NCBI GenBank assembly: GCA_002314795.1
Contig: DCHI01000031.1
Coordinates: 13,274-77,273, forward strand
Direction of reading: 5' to 3'
From: Bacteroidales bacterium UBA1756
GTDB taxonomy: Bacteria; Bacteroidota; Bacteroidia; Bacteroidales; WCHB1-69
Length of the DNA stretch: 64,000 nt
In this document: positions 52,572 through 61,486 of the stretch, one piece after another
How the letters are laid out: each line of letters starts with the position of its first letter
Numbering within the stretch: the stretch's first letter is position 1
Notes under the pieces: generated by a model
What the model saw: only the letters and a program-made list of their open reading frames with translations
What the model was told of the DNA's origin: nothing
Database searches by the model: none
Made by a program: the position numbers and the translations under genes

Positions 52572-53378
52572 ATGAAAAAAACATTAACTTTATTGACATT
52601 AGGCATCTTTCTGTGCCTTAGCGCAATGGCTCAAAATCAGGAAGATGTGAATATTTCAAACAAAGGCGACAAGTTCGCCATCAATGTAGCCGGTTTTCAA
52701 ATCGGTTTCGAAAATGATACCACCGTTAATGGTAACAAAGTCAGTACCAACACCTCCTTCGAGGTAATCAAGAAATCCAGAAGCCAGTTTTCTTTTGACC
52801 TGCTCGGTCCTTTCTACCACGGATGGAATACTCCAATCCAGTCTGAGTATTATGGCGATTGGGCTGGCAAGGGCGACTTTTTGCAGTACAAACGCGCTTT
52901 TTCTTTCGGGATGACTTTCTGCCGTTTTTCCTTTGCCTTGGATCCAAAACATTCTGTAAAAATCAATCTTTCAGGACGTTGGGATTTTACCAGATATCAT
53001 TATGAAAACAGCATTTTCTTACTAAGTGGCGATGACGGAGTTCCGTATCCATACGATTTCTATGAAAAAACAAAGTCCAAAGTGTTCTCCTCATACGTTG
53101 GCCTTCCTTTCGGACTTTCATACGAGAAAGATGGTTTCAAGATTGCAGCCAATATTACGGCCGAATGGTTGGTCGATTCTTACGCTAAATATTGTGGCGA
53201 AAAGACGAAATATGTCGCCGACGGCTTCAATCATTTCCGTAGCAATGTCGAATTAGTAGTTTCCTATGGCTTGATTGGCGCCTACGCCTCCTATTCTCTT
53301 ACGCCTGTCCTGACGAAAGGTCTTGGCAATGATGCACATACGTTAACAATCGGTTTCGTTTTTGGCTTGAACTTATGA
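52572..53378 (+). CDS. outer-membrane beta-barrel protein of the sigma operon
   Basis: A 268-residue protein: signal peptide (ends SAMAQ), then amphipathic strands such as FAINVAGFQIGFENDTTVNG and KAFSFGMTFCRFSFALDPKH, and a terminal strand LTIGFVFGLNL. It is a porin-like or PorT-like barrel, but no recognised family name applies. It overlaps the DUF4252 gene by 4 bases and is 16 bases after the anti-sigma gene. Likely a member of the regulon of the neighbouring sigma factor. Confidence 0.8.
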   Translation: MKKTLTLLTLGIFLCLSAMAQNQEDVNISNKGDKFAINVAGFQIGFENDTTVNGNKVSTNTSFEVIKKSRSQFSFDLLGPFYHGWNTPIQSEYYGDWAGKGDFLQYKRAFSFGMTFCRFSFALDPKHSVKINLSGRWDFTRYHYENSIFLLSGDDGVPYPYDFYEKTKSKVFSSYVGLPFGLSYEKDGFKIAANITAEWLVDSYAKYCGEKTKYVADGFNHFRSNVELVVSYGLIGAYASYSLTPVLTKGLGNDAHTLTIGFVFGLNL

Positions 53379-53839
53379 AAAAGATAGTCGTTTTTATAGC
53401 AGCTTTGTTCTGCTTGTTTGCCGTCAAGGCACAAATTAGCAATCCATTTGATTCGTTGTTCACTTCCTATTCGGGAAAAACCGGTTACAAGACCGTCGTT
53501 CTTGGTCCAAAGATGATTGCAATGATGGAACAGAATGACGGCGGAAACAGCACCATTAAGGATAAAATCAGCCAAATCAGGATCTTATCGACCGAAATGG
53601 AAAATCCCGAACTTCTTGCCGCCGCTACCGCCGTTGTCCAGAACTCCTACGAATTGGTCTCCACGACGGAAGAGGGCATTGAAAAGACAAGTTTTTATTT
53701 GAACGACGTCATCCCCACACAAAAATCATTCATTATGATAGCTCATCGAGAAGGCAAGGAAATCATTATGGAAATTGTAGGGAAATTCAATGTCACTGAT
53801 ATTACGCAACTTTCTTCTATGGGGCAAAAGCAAAAATAA
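53375..53839 (+). CDS. DUF4252 family secreted protein
   Basis: A 154-residue protein with signal peptide (ends AVKAQ) and a small domain of the DUF4252 type: FDSLFTSYSGKTGYKTVVLGPKM, SQIRILSTEMENPELLA and SFIMIAHREGKEIIMEIVGKF. The family is mainly in Bacteroidota and often lies in operons with ECF sigma and anti-sigma genes. Function unknown. The start overlaps the previous stop as ATGA, and a terminator follows. Confidence 0.85.
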   Translation: MKKIVVFIAALFCLFAVKAQISNPFDSLFTSYSGKTGYKTVVLGPKMIAMMEQNDGGNSTIKDKISQIRILSTEMENPELLAAATAVVQNSYELVSTTEEGIEKTSFYLNDVIPTQKSFIMIAHREGKEIIMEIVGKFNVTDITQLSSMGQKQK

Positions 53840-53864
53840 ACTCACTATATTCATTATTATTTGT

Positions 53865-53896
53865 AAAAAGTCACGGATCCTTCAGTGACTTTTTTT
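53865..53896 (+). terminator. intrinsic terminator after the sigma operon
   Basis: A 10-bp stem AAAAAGTCAC/GTGACTTTTT (53865-53874, 53885-53894), 10-base loop, then T tract. Confidence 0.85.
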
Positions 53897-53927
53897 GTTT
53901 TTAACATCTTCATATACAGAATTATCG

Positions 53928-53936
53928 TACCTTTGC
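53928..53936 (+). promoter_or_regulatory. Bacteroidota -7 promoter element
   Basis: TACCTTTGC, 18 bases before the start at 53954. Confidence 0.65.
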
Positions 53937-53953
53937 ACACTAATTTTTGAAAA

Positions 53954-55231
53954 ATGAAATTGTTTGTTTATAAGCAAGTTAGACGATTTTTTGCCTTCAT
54001 TTTAATTACCTGTTCAATGCTTTCGGCATTTGCAACGCAGGTTCTCATTCCAATGGATATTACGCAAAAGAATCATCTGAAAGCATACGGAATTGCCTAT
54101 TTTATTGTGGGAAAAGGAGTTGACGTTAGTTGGTTGCTCAATTATCGTGGCGGAAGTTTTATGTGCCCATACGCGGATGCCATTGAAAATGAGTGTATTG
54201 TCCGTGGTGTTACCTACGAAGTGATTTCAGATTTGCAAGCGACGCAGATTATCAACGAAATTGCTTCTATGGAGAACAATATGGATGAAATCAAATTGAC
54301 GAAACTGCCTAAGATTGCCGTCTACTCCCCGAAAAACAAGTTGCCTTGGGACGATGCCGTCACCTTGGTTCTCACTTACGCCGAAATTCCGTACACGGTA
54401 GTTTACGATACGGAAGTACTGAACGGCGAGCTCCCCAAGTACGATTGGTTGCACCTTCACCACGAGGACTTTACGGGACAGTTCGGCAAGTTTTGGGGCT
54501 CCTATCGTAACGCCCAATGGTACAAGGAAGACGTCGCCGAGCAGCAGGCAACTGCCGAACAGCAGGGTTATACGAAAGTTTCTCAAATGAAATTGGCCGT
54601 CGCAAAAGGAATCCGTGATTTCGTCGCGGGCGGCGGTTATCTGTTCGCAATGTGCTCCGGCCCGGATAGCTTCGATGTGGCCCTCGCAGCCGAAGGCGTT
54701 GATATTTGCGATGTTATGTTTGACGGTGATCCGATGGACCCCCAAGCTCAACAAAAGTTGGACTACTCGAAAACCTTCGCTTTCACAGATTTTCACATCG
54801 TTACCAATCCTTATCAGTACGAAATTGCTGACATTGACGTGAAACCTTCCGGTTCAAGAAAGAACAACGATTTCTTTACACTTTTTGAGTTTTCTGCCAA
54901 ATGGGACCCCGTTCCGACGATGCTGTGTCAGAATCACACGAATGTTGTTCCCGGTTTTATGGGGCAAACGACAGCTTTTTGCAAGGATAAAATCAAACCG
55001 TCCGTTCTCATTATGGGTGAAACCGGCGTCTTTAACGAGGCTCGTTACATCCACGGCGAATACGGAAAAGGCACCTGGACCTTCTACTCCGGCCACGATC
55101 CGGAAGACTATCAGCATTTCGTCGGCGACCCGCCAACCGATTTGGACCTTTTCCCCAACTCGCCCGGCTATCGTCTGATTCTCAATAACGTTCTTTTCCC
55201 AGCGGCTAAAAAACAGGTCCGTAAAACTTAA
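53954..55231 (+). CDS. secreted protein annotated as asparagine synthetase B family
   Basis: A 425-residue protein with a signal peptide (ends SAFAT). Strongly conserved Bacteroidota family beginning TQVLIPMDITQKNHLKAYG and containing PKIAVYSPKNKLPWDDAVTLVLTYAEIPY, DWLHLHHEDFTGQFGKFWGSYRNA, FLFAMCSGPDSFDVALAAEGVDICD and YSGHDPEDYQHFVGDP. The fold looks like a class I glutamine-amidotransferase-like alpha/beta domain. The name asparagine synthetase B that databases use is not supported: it is exported and lacks the AsnB domains. The role is unknown; the conserved Cys in AMCSG could be catalytic. Confidence 0.82.
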   Translation: MKLFVYKQVRRFFAFILITCSMLSAFATQVLIPMDITQKNHLKAYGIAYFIVGKGVDVSWLLNYRGGSFMCPYADAIENECIVRGVTYEVISDLQATQIINEIASMENNMDEIKLTKLPKIAVYSPKNKLPWDDAVTLVLTYAEIPYTVVYDTEVLNGELPKYDWLHLHHEDFTGQFGKFWGSYRNAQWYKEDVAEQQATAEQQGYTKVSQMKLAVAKGIRDFVAGGGYLFAMCSGPDSFDVALAAEGVDICDVMFDGDPMDPQAQQKLDYSKTFAFTDFHIVTNPYQYEIADIDVKPSGSRKNNDFFTLFEFSAKWDPVPTMLCQNHTNVVPGFMGQTTAFCKDKIKPSVLIMGETGVFNEARYIHGEYGKGTWTFYSGHDPEDYQHFVGDPPTDLDLFPNSPGYRLILNNVLFPAAKKQVRKT

Positions 55232-55264
55232 TCCTGTCATTTTGGCAGTGAAAAATAGCCATTT

Positions 55265-58180
55265 ATGAAACATTTATCTCTGTCAGGGGAAGTCGCAACC
55301 GATTTCTCCACACGCATTCGTTATGCGACCGATGCTTCCGTGTATCGGGAGATGCCCTTAGGGGTTGTATTCCCAAAAACGATTGACGATATCGTCACGG
55401 TGTTGCATTATGCTGCCGATAATCATATTTCTGTTATTCCGCGTGCCGCCGGTACATCGTTGGCTGGGCAGGTTGTGGGAAACGGGCTCGTGATGGACAT
55501 TACGCGCTATTTCAACCACATTTTGGAAATCAATACAGAGGAAGGGTATGCTATCGTTGAGCCCGGCGTTGTCCGCGACGAACTCAATCTGGAATTGGCT
55601 AAATACGGACTTTTCTTTGCTCCCGAGACTGCCACTTCCAACCGGTGCTGCGTGGGTGGTATGGCCGGAAATAACTCTTGCGGGGCCAACTCGCTCATCT
55701 ATGGCAGTACACGTCAGCACGTTATCGCAATGGAAACCGTCCTGAGCGATGGCTCCGTCTGCACTTTTGAACCGGTGGATTTTGACACTTTTAAAGAGAA
55801 ATGCACGCTTGATAATCTTGAAGGAAAGATTTATAAATCTGTATTTAACTTGTTGAAAGACAAGGAAACACAACAGCAAATCGTTGACGGATTCCCAGAT
55901 AAGTCGCTGAAACGCCGGAGTATGGGCTACGCGGTTGATGAACTGATTGACGCTGGGCCGTTTTCAAGCAATTCGGAAAATCCTTTCAACTTTTGTACGC
56001 TGTTGGTGGGCTCGGAAGGAACCTTGGCCGTCACTACGAAGCTGAAACTGAAACTGTCTCCTCTGCCGCCCCGATACAAGGCCTTGCTGAGTGTGGAAAC
56101 GCACACGATGGAAGAAGCGCTCCAAGCCAATTTGGTGGCGCTACGCTTTCACCCGACTGCGGTGGAACTCATTGACGACCTGATTCTTAATCTCGCTAAG
56201 CAGAATATCACGCAGGAACGTAACCGCAGCTTTATTCAAGGTGAACCGAAGGCCATCATCGTTGTGGAGGTGTCTGAAAACTCGCAAGAGGAGGTTTCTG
56301 AAAAGATAGTGAGAATTACTAATGAGTTGAAAAACTGTCAGTTGGGTTATTCTTATACTAAAATCTGCGGTGACGAAATGCAGAAGGTCTGGGGGCTTCG
56401 TAAGGCGGGATTGGGTATTATGTCCAATGCCAAAGGTGATTCGAAGCCCGTCACAGTGGTTGAAGATATTGCGGTTGCTCCCGAAAAATACGTCGATTAT
56501 TTCCACGAATTTGAGGCACTTTTGGCTAAATATGGACTTAGATGCGCCTATTATGCTCACATTTCAACCGGTGAACTGCATAACAAGCCCCTGTTTAACC
56601 TGAAAAAGAAGGATGAAGTTGAGAAATTCCGTGCATTTGCTACGGAAGCGGCCCAACTTGTAAAGAAATATGGTGGCTCTTTGAGTGGTGAACACGGCGA
56701 CGGACGTCTTCGCGGTGAATTTCTTCCTTTGATGGTTGGTGATTTTAACTATCAATTATTCAAGAAGATAAAGAATATTTTCGACCCTTCTGGAATTTTG
56801 AATATAGGTAAAATCGTTGATACGCCACCGATGAACACGTCGCTTCGTTATTCCGATAATGAAGGATGTGATGCCAAGTACGAACTTAAAACAATGTTTG
56901 ATTTTTCAGACACGGACGGTATTCTCCGTGCAATCGAAAAGTGCAATGGTTCAGGTGATTGTAAGAAATCGGCTCGTTTCAAAGGGGCAATGTGTCCTTC
57001 TTATCAGGCAGCGCACGATGAAAAGAACGCGACACGCGCTCGTGCTAACCTCCTTCGTGAATTTCTTACCCACTCCACAAAAAGCAATCCGTTTGACCAC
57101 AAGGAGTTAGCTGATGCCTTAGACCTGTGTCTCGCTTGCAAGGCCTGTAAGTCCGAGTGTCCCTCCAATGTCGATATGACGAAAATCCGTGCGGAGTTTT
57201 TGTACCAGTACTATCGCCAGCATCCTGTTCCTTTCCGCTCTTGGATAATTGCCAACTATCCGATATTCAATGAGATGGGAATGTTTTTTCCGCGTCTGTT
57301 TAACTTTTTCTGTACCAATCCATTCTTTTCTACGATGGCAAAAAAAGTCCTGGGTTTCTCCACATCTCGCTCTTTGCCGACCATTTCCACGATTTCATTA
57401 AAAAAATGGGCAAAGAAAAACCTTCGTTCGTTGAAAAACCCTGTCAAGACCGTCTACTTTTTTAATGATGAATTTACCAATACACAGGATGCTGCCATCG
57501 GAATCAAAGCATTGGCGCTACTGCAACGCCTGAACTATCAGGTAATTATGGTGGATCATTCTTTCTCCGGACGAACCTACTTGTCAAAAGGCCGTCTGAA
57601 AAAGGCGAAACAAATAGCCGAAGCCAACGTTTCCATCTTTTCAAAAATCGTTTCCGAAGAGACTCCTCTCATTGGCTTGGAACCGTCTGCAATTCTTTCA
57701 TTTAGAGATGAATACAAATATTTAGTGAAGGACGAATTGAAAAAGAAGGCACAAGAATTAGCCAACCATTGCTTCCTGATTGATGAATTTATAGCCGCTG
57801 AATTCACGAAAGGCAATATTCGGAAAGAGCTGTTTACGAAAGAATCCCGCCACATCATTTTCCATTCTCACTGTTATCAGAAAGCACTTTCTAACCCGCA
57901 AAAAAGTACGGAAATGATGCAAATCCCTGAAAATTATTCTGTTAATGAATTGAAAGATGGCTGTTGCGGAATGGCCGGGGCTTATGGTTTTGAAAAAGAT
58001 CATTACGATTTTTCCATCAAAGTTGCGGAGGTAAGTCTCATTCCTGCAATCACTTCTCGTGAAAATGAAGATTTAGTGGCCGCTACGGGTACAAGTTGTC
58101 GTCATCAAATTTTAGACACGACCGGCGTTCACGCCTTGCATCCCGTCGAAATTTTGTACGACGCGCTATTGCCCGACTAA
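55265..58180 (+). CDS. FAD-binding and Fe-S-binding oxidoreductase (D-lactate dehydrogenase/YdiJ-like)
   Basis: A 971-residue fusion protein. The N-terminal half is an FAD-linked oxidase of the D-lactate dehydrogenase type (FAD_binding_4, VIPRAAGTSLAGQVVG; C-terminal FAD domain with SLSGEHGDGRLRGEF). Two iron-sulfur regions follow: KCNGSGDCKKSARFKGAMCPSY and CLACKACKSECPSNVD, and then a CCG domain with SHCYQKAL and DGCCGMAGAYGFEKDHY. This domain order is that of YdiJ-like enzymes that oxidise D-2-hydroxyacids such as D-lactate or D-2-hydroxyglutarate. Cytoplasmic and soluble. It follows the previous gene by 33 bases. Confidence 0.92.
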   Translation: MKHLSLSGEVATDFSTRIRYATDASVYREMPLGVVFPKTIDDIVTVLHYAADNHISVIPRAAGTSLAGQVVGNGLVMDITRYFNHILEINTEEGYAIVEPGVVRDELNLELAKYGLFFAPETATSNRCCVGGMAGNNSCGANSLIYGSTRQHVIAMETVLSDGSVCTFEPVDFDTFKEKCTLDNLEGKIYKSVFNLLKDKETQQQIVDGFPDKSLKRRSMGYAVDELIDAGPFSSNSENPFNFCTLLVGSEGTLAVTTKLKLKLSPLPPRYKALLSVETHTMEEALQANLVALRFHPTAVELIDDLILNLAKQNITQERNRSFIQGEPKAIIVVEVSENSQEEVSEKIVRITNELKNCQLGYSYTKICGDEMQKVWGLRKAGLGIMSNAKGDSKPVTVVEDIAVAPEKYVDYFHEFEALLAKYGLRCAYYAHISTGELHNKPLFNLKKKDEVEKFRAFATEAAQLVKKYGGSLSGEHGDGRLRGEFLPLMVGDFNYQLFKKIKNIFDPSGILNIGKIVDTPPMNTSLRYSDNEGCDAKYELKTMFDFSDTDGILRAIEKCNGSGDCKKSARFKGAMCPSYQAAHDEKNATRARANLLREFLTHSTKSNPFDHKELADALDLCLACKACKSECPSNVDMTKIRAEFLYQYYRQHPVPFRSWIIANYPIFNEMGMFFPRLFNFFCTNPFFSTMAKKVLGFSTSRSLPTISTISLKKWAKKNLRSLKNPVKTVYFFNDEFTNTQDAAIGIKALALLQRLNYQVIMVDHSFSGRTYLSKGRLKKAKQIAEANVSIFSKIVSEETPLIGLEPSAILSFRDEYKYLVKDELKKKAQELANHCFLIDEFIAAEFTKGNIRKELFTKESRHIIFHSHCYQKALSNPQKSTEMMQIPENYSVNELKDGCCGMAGAYGFEKDHYDFSIKVAEVSLIPAITSRENEDLVAATGTSCRHQILDTTGVHALHPVEILYDALLPD

Positions 58181-58229
58181 ACATTTTCGCCACATATTTG
58201 TTTTAATTTAAACTTAAAACAATTTTATT

Positions 58230-58466
58230 ATGAAAACATCAAATCTTTTGGCTTTATTGGGTGGCATTGCTGTCGGCGTAATTTTAGGAATGCTCTTTTC
58301 TCCGGACAGCGGGAAAAACAATCGTGCAAAAATCAATGATTACCTTCGTAGCAAGGGAATCAACCTTTCGTCTGAAGAACTGGACCAGTTCATTGAAAAG
58401 ATGAAAGCACACTTTGGGTCTTCACATTCTTCGTCCGAAGCGTGTGAAAATGTGGATAATCAATAA
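58230..58466 (+). CDS. YtxH-domain-containing protein
   Basis: A 78-residue protein with one N-terminal membrane segment (LLALLGGIAVGVILGMLFSP) followed by KNNRAKINDYLRSKG, the usual start of a YtxH-like helix. Such proteins are small inner-membrane stress-related proteins. It opens a group of three small proteins. Confidence 0.8.
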   Translation: MKTSNLLALLGGIAVGVILGMLFSPDSGKNNRAKINDYLRSKGINLSSEELDQFIEKMKAHFGSSHSSSEACENVDNQ

Positions 58467-58477
58467 TTTATAAAAAA

Positions 58478-58864
58478 ATGGCAGATTATTACCAAGAAAA
58501 TGATGACGCATACAAATCTTTGGCTAAAAAAGTCAAAGATTATGCCGATTTACGTATTCAACTTGCAAAATTGCAGATTGTAGAAAAGGTGTCGCAGATT
58601 CTTTCCCTATTAGTGGTCATCATTGCAAGCAGCATCTTGTTGATGGGAGCGTTTCTCTACCTCTCGATGATGTTCGTCGTTTGGCTCCAAACGGTTACCG
58701 GAAGTTATGCGTGGGGCTTTCTCTGCGTGGCGCTTTTCTTCGTTTTCCTGTTCTTCCTCTTTGTGATTTTCAGGAAAAAACTCATTATCAATCCGATAAT
58801 CAGAAAAATGAGCGCAATTATGTTTAAAGAACCGGAAGAAGAGGAGGTGGATAATGAAGAATAA
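58478..58864 (+). CDS. phage holin family / holin-X-like membrane protein
   Basis: A 128-residue protein with a charged amphipathic N-terminus (KSLAKKVKDYADLRIQLAKLQ), two transmembrane helices (about 46-72 and 79-103) separated by a short loop, and an acidic C-terminal tail (EPEEEEVDNEE). The layout is that of the holin-X/DUF1469 family, which commonly follows a YtxH gene in Bacteroidota and is not from a phage. Lies 11 bases after YtxH and overlaps the next gene by 11 bases. Confidence 0.8.
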   Translation: MADYYQENDDAYKSLAKKVKDYADLRIQLAKLQIVEKVSQILSLLVVIIASSILLMGAFLYLSMMFVVWLQTVTGSYAWGFLCVALFFVFLFFLFVIFRKKLIINPIIRKMSAIMFKEPEEEEVDNEE

Positions 58865-59099
58865 TCGACTTTCCCGTTATGCTCTTTTGGGCAATTTAAA
58901 GGATATTGAACGTGAGAAATCTCTTCTAAAGAAGAAGATTCATCGTCAAGAGGAAAAAATCGAGACCAATTGGAACGAGATTTACGAGTTTTGGGATTTT
59001 GTCCCGAAACTGCTAAAATCCGCGACCACTTTTGCCAAAAAGATTCCTTCCGGTTTCAAAATCGTTTCTACACTGTTTGACTTATTCATAAAAAAATAA
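58854..59099 (+). CDS. small basic protein of the YtxH/holin-X cluster
   Basis: An 81-residue protein with a coiled-coil-like N-terminus (LKDIEREKSLLKKKIHRQEEKIETNWNEI) and a C-terminal half with moderate hydrophobicity (PSGFKIVSTLFDLFIKK), ending in two Lys. No family is recognised. It starts within the end of the holin-X gene, so is translated with it. The next gene starts 2 bases after. Confidence 0.6.
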   Translation: MKNNRLSRYALLGNLKDIEREKSLLKKKIHRQEEKIETNWNEIYEFWDFVPKLLKSATTFAKKIPSGFKIVSTLFDLFIKK

Positions 59100-59101
59100 T
59101 A

Positions 59102-59599
59102 ATGAACGGAGATCCAAGACTTTACGAGCTGTTAGATCAACTTTCCATCGAGTTTGAATACATTGAGCATCCCGAGGCTCCAACCATCGAAATCGCTAAG
59201 AAATATTGGGCCGGCCACGACGCCCAGCATTGCAAGAATCTTTTCTTTAGAAACCACAAAGGCAATCAGCACTACTTGGTTTTACTGAATTGTGACAGTA
59301 TGATGGATATTCACGACATTGAAAAGCGTTTGCACCAGGGAAAATTGAGTTTTGCGTCGGAGCAACGGTTGGACAAATACTTGGGTGTCAAGCCAGGTTC
59401 TGTTACGCCGTTCGCTTTAATCAATGATACAGAACATCACGTCATTGTATTCATTGACAGTACGTTACAGAATGCCGAACGTGTCAGTTTTCATCCTTGC
59501 ATCAATACGGCTTCATTGATGATAAAAAAAGACGATTTGCTGAAATTCCTTGACTATTGTGGCAATCGTTATGAGTGGATGGATGTGATTGCAGATTAG
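59102..59599 (+). CDS. prolyl-tRNA deacylase-like editing protein (ProXp/PrdX type)
   Basis: A 165-residue YbaK/ProRS-editing-domain protein that probably clears alanine from tRNA-Pro. It starts PRLYELLDQLSIEFEYIEHPEAP and has HCKNLFFRNHKGNQHYLVLL (conserved Lys) and GVKPGSVTPFALINDT, both typical of the family. Cytoplasmic and single domain. It is 2 bases after the small cluster gene and 1 base before the stop of the convergent sulfatase gene. It differs from the YbaK at 50952. Confidence 0.87.
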   Translation: MNGDPRLYELLDQLSIEFEYIEHPEAPTIEIAKKYWAGHDAQHCKNLFFRNHKGNQHYLVLLNCDSMMDIHDIEKRLHQGKLSFASEQRLDKYLGVKPGSVTPFALINDTEHHVIVFIDSTLQNAERVSFHPCINTASLMIKKDDLLKFLDYCGNRYEWMDVIAD

Positions 59600-59600
59600 A

Positions 59601-61475
59601 CTAAAGGTCCAAATATTTTTGATAAAGTACTTGCAGATAGGCCTTTGCCTTCATCAGTTCCTTTTCGTAAAGTTCGTTATCTTTGAACGTGCTCCGGTAG
59701 GTTTTCTGTTCGGAAGCATCATAGCCAAACGCTCCGTCCGGCGTAATCCAGCCAATCCCTTGATTGCTGGGATATATGGCAAATTGCGGCGTATAAGGAT
59801 TGAAAATATTGTTGCTCCATTCAAATCCTTTTGGATCAATTTCCATTTGTAACAAAAGGGTTAAAGGAAGATCCAGGTAGCTGCACAATTTGTCAATGCT
59901 TTTCCCTCGGTATTCTTCTTTTAAAGCGCCACCCGTCCAAAGCATTGGAATATGCTGATAACCAGCATCATAATAATCCCATAGCTTATACGTCCGGTGG
60001 CTGTGGTCGGCAACCAAGATAAACAGGGTATTCTCGTACCAACCCTCTTTTTGGGCTTTGGCAAAGTATTGTCCTAAACACCAGTCCGTATATTTTGCGG
60101 AGTTGAGATAAGGGACCTCTTCCATATCACCGGTGAAAGGCTCGGTGCGCGACGGAACATCGTAAGGGGAATGGGTGCTTGCCGTAAAAAGGATGGAAAA
60201 GAAAGGCGCTGTACTTTTTCGGGTTTGTTCCAAATGATAGTCAAACGAAACTTCATCGTAAATGGAAAGTTTTCCGTGGGCGGAGTTTTTAGGAAATGCC
60301 TCTTCGTCAATAAGTTGATCGAAGCCCATAGCCATTAAGTAAGCGCGGAGATTCCCGTAAGTCAAGTCACCGCCAAACTGAAAAGAAGTCTGGTACTTGT
60401 TCTTTTTCAACGAGTTAGCGATACTGGCGAGTTTCCCGTACTTTTCGAAATTGTCGGTAATGGTAACCACGGGCACTGGGGGAAAGCCGCTGACGATGGA
60501 GGAAATTCCCTCTTGGGAACGATGTCCCGCCGCATAAATCTGGGTAAACAGAAGTCCCTCTTTTTCAAGTTGTTTGAAATTTGGAGTGACGCCAGGAACA
60601 CCGCCAAGACTTTCAATCAAATCGGCGGACCAACTTTCCAGTAAAATGATGACGATATTGGGCCGTTCATTTTTTAAAACCTTGATACAAGTGTCTTTGG
60701 GACAGACAAATTGGCTTTTAACGAGTTCTGTTGCTTCCTGCATCGGCATAGAAACGAATGGATTTCCATCGCTTGAATTTCCGAAACGGATGGTACTTTT
60801 AATAAGGTTCCATTGCGTATTGACGGCAGCGTCGTTAAGTACTTGATATTTTGAAAAATAGGCACTGCTTTGTGATATGGGAATCCCTGAAATTCGCCCA
60901 CGAATCCCGACAAAATCGAGTGGGAGCAGAAAAACGATGAAAAGGAAGGGAAGCCACCGTTTGTTTTCCAAACGAGAAATGGTGGGTTGACTGAACCACC
61001 GCCAGTACAAATAATAATATAGAATACAGAGCCCGATACCGCCGACTGTTCCTGCCGTCAGTTGAATCCACGTTGCTGTACGCAGTACTTCCACGGGATT
61101 GCTCAGGTATGCCCAAATTTTGTAATTGAGTTTGGTGTCCCACTCTTTGTAAAGAAAAATATTCCCTAAAGCAGTGAAAACGAGAAAGATAATTAAGACA
61201 AGAGTATATCCGTCAAGGATTTTTTGAAACCATTTTCCTTTCCATACCAATTGCAAAGTGAGTAAAATGAGCGGAATGGCTGCCATATAGCACGCCGTGG
61301 ACAGATCCAAATGGAAGGCGTGATAGAATGTGGCTATTATGTCAGCAAACGTGCCGTCGAAGGTACGCGTTGCGTTGGTTACTAAAAAAGCCGCACGCTC
61401 CAAGGCAAACGCGGCTATTAGAAACAGGTAATATTTGCCAATTCGTGTGGCGTAGGCAATGAATGAATTTTTCAA
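59601..61475 (-). CDS. LTA synthase-like sulfatase family protein
   Basis: A 624-residue inner-membrane protein with about five transmembrane helices in the first 200 residues and a periplasmic sulfatase-like domain from about 260. The metal and nucleophile region is ERPNIVIILLESWSADLIESLGG, and the second metal motif is VADHSHRTYKL. In Gram-positive cells such proteins make lipoteichoic acid; Bacteroidota have none, so these members more probably transfer phosphoethanolamine or phosphoglycerol to a lipid or glycan. The gene ends 11 bases... after the 61487 gene stops and is at the end of the minus-strand run from pckA. Confidence 0.88.
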   Translation of the reverse strand: MKNSFIAYATRIGKYYLFLIAAFALERAAFLVTNATRTFDGTFADIIATFYHAFHLDLSTACYMAAIPLILLTLQLVWKGKWFQKILDGYTLVLIIFLVFTALGNIFLYKEWDTKLNYKIWAYLSNPVEVLRTATWIQLTAGTVGGIGLCILYYYLYWRWFSQPTISRLENKRWLPFLFIVFLLPLDFVGIRGRISGIPISQSSAYFSKYQVLNDAAVNTQWNLIKSTIRFGNSSDGNPFVSMPMQEATELVKSQFVCPKDTCIKVLKNERPNIVIILLESWSADLIESLGGVPGVTPNFKQLEKEGLLFTQIYAAGHRSQEGISSIVSGFPPVPVVTITDNFEKYGKLASIANSLKKNKYQTSFQFGGDLTYGNLRAYLMAMGFDQLIDEEAFPKNSAHGKLSIYDEVSFDYHLEQTRKSTAPFFSILFTASTHSPYDVPSRTEPFTGDMEEVPYLNSAKYTDWCLGQYFAKAQKEGWYENTLFILVADHSHRTYKLWDYYDAGYQHIPMLWTGGALKEEYRGKSIDKLCSYLDLPLTLLLQMEIDPKGFEWSNNIFNPYTPQFAIYPSNQGIGWITPDGAFGYDASEQKTYRSTFKDNELYEKELMKAKAYLQVLYQKYLDL

Positions 61476-61486
61476 ATGCTTCTCTT

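Noticed and set aside
53954..55231. Asparagine synthesis function
   Set aside because: The database-style name does not fit: signal peptide present and no AsnB glutaminase or synthetase domain.
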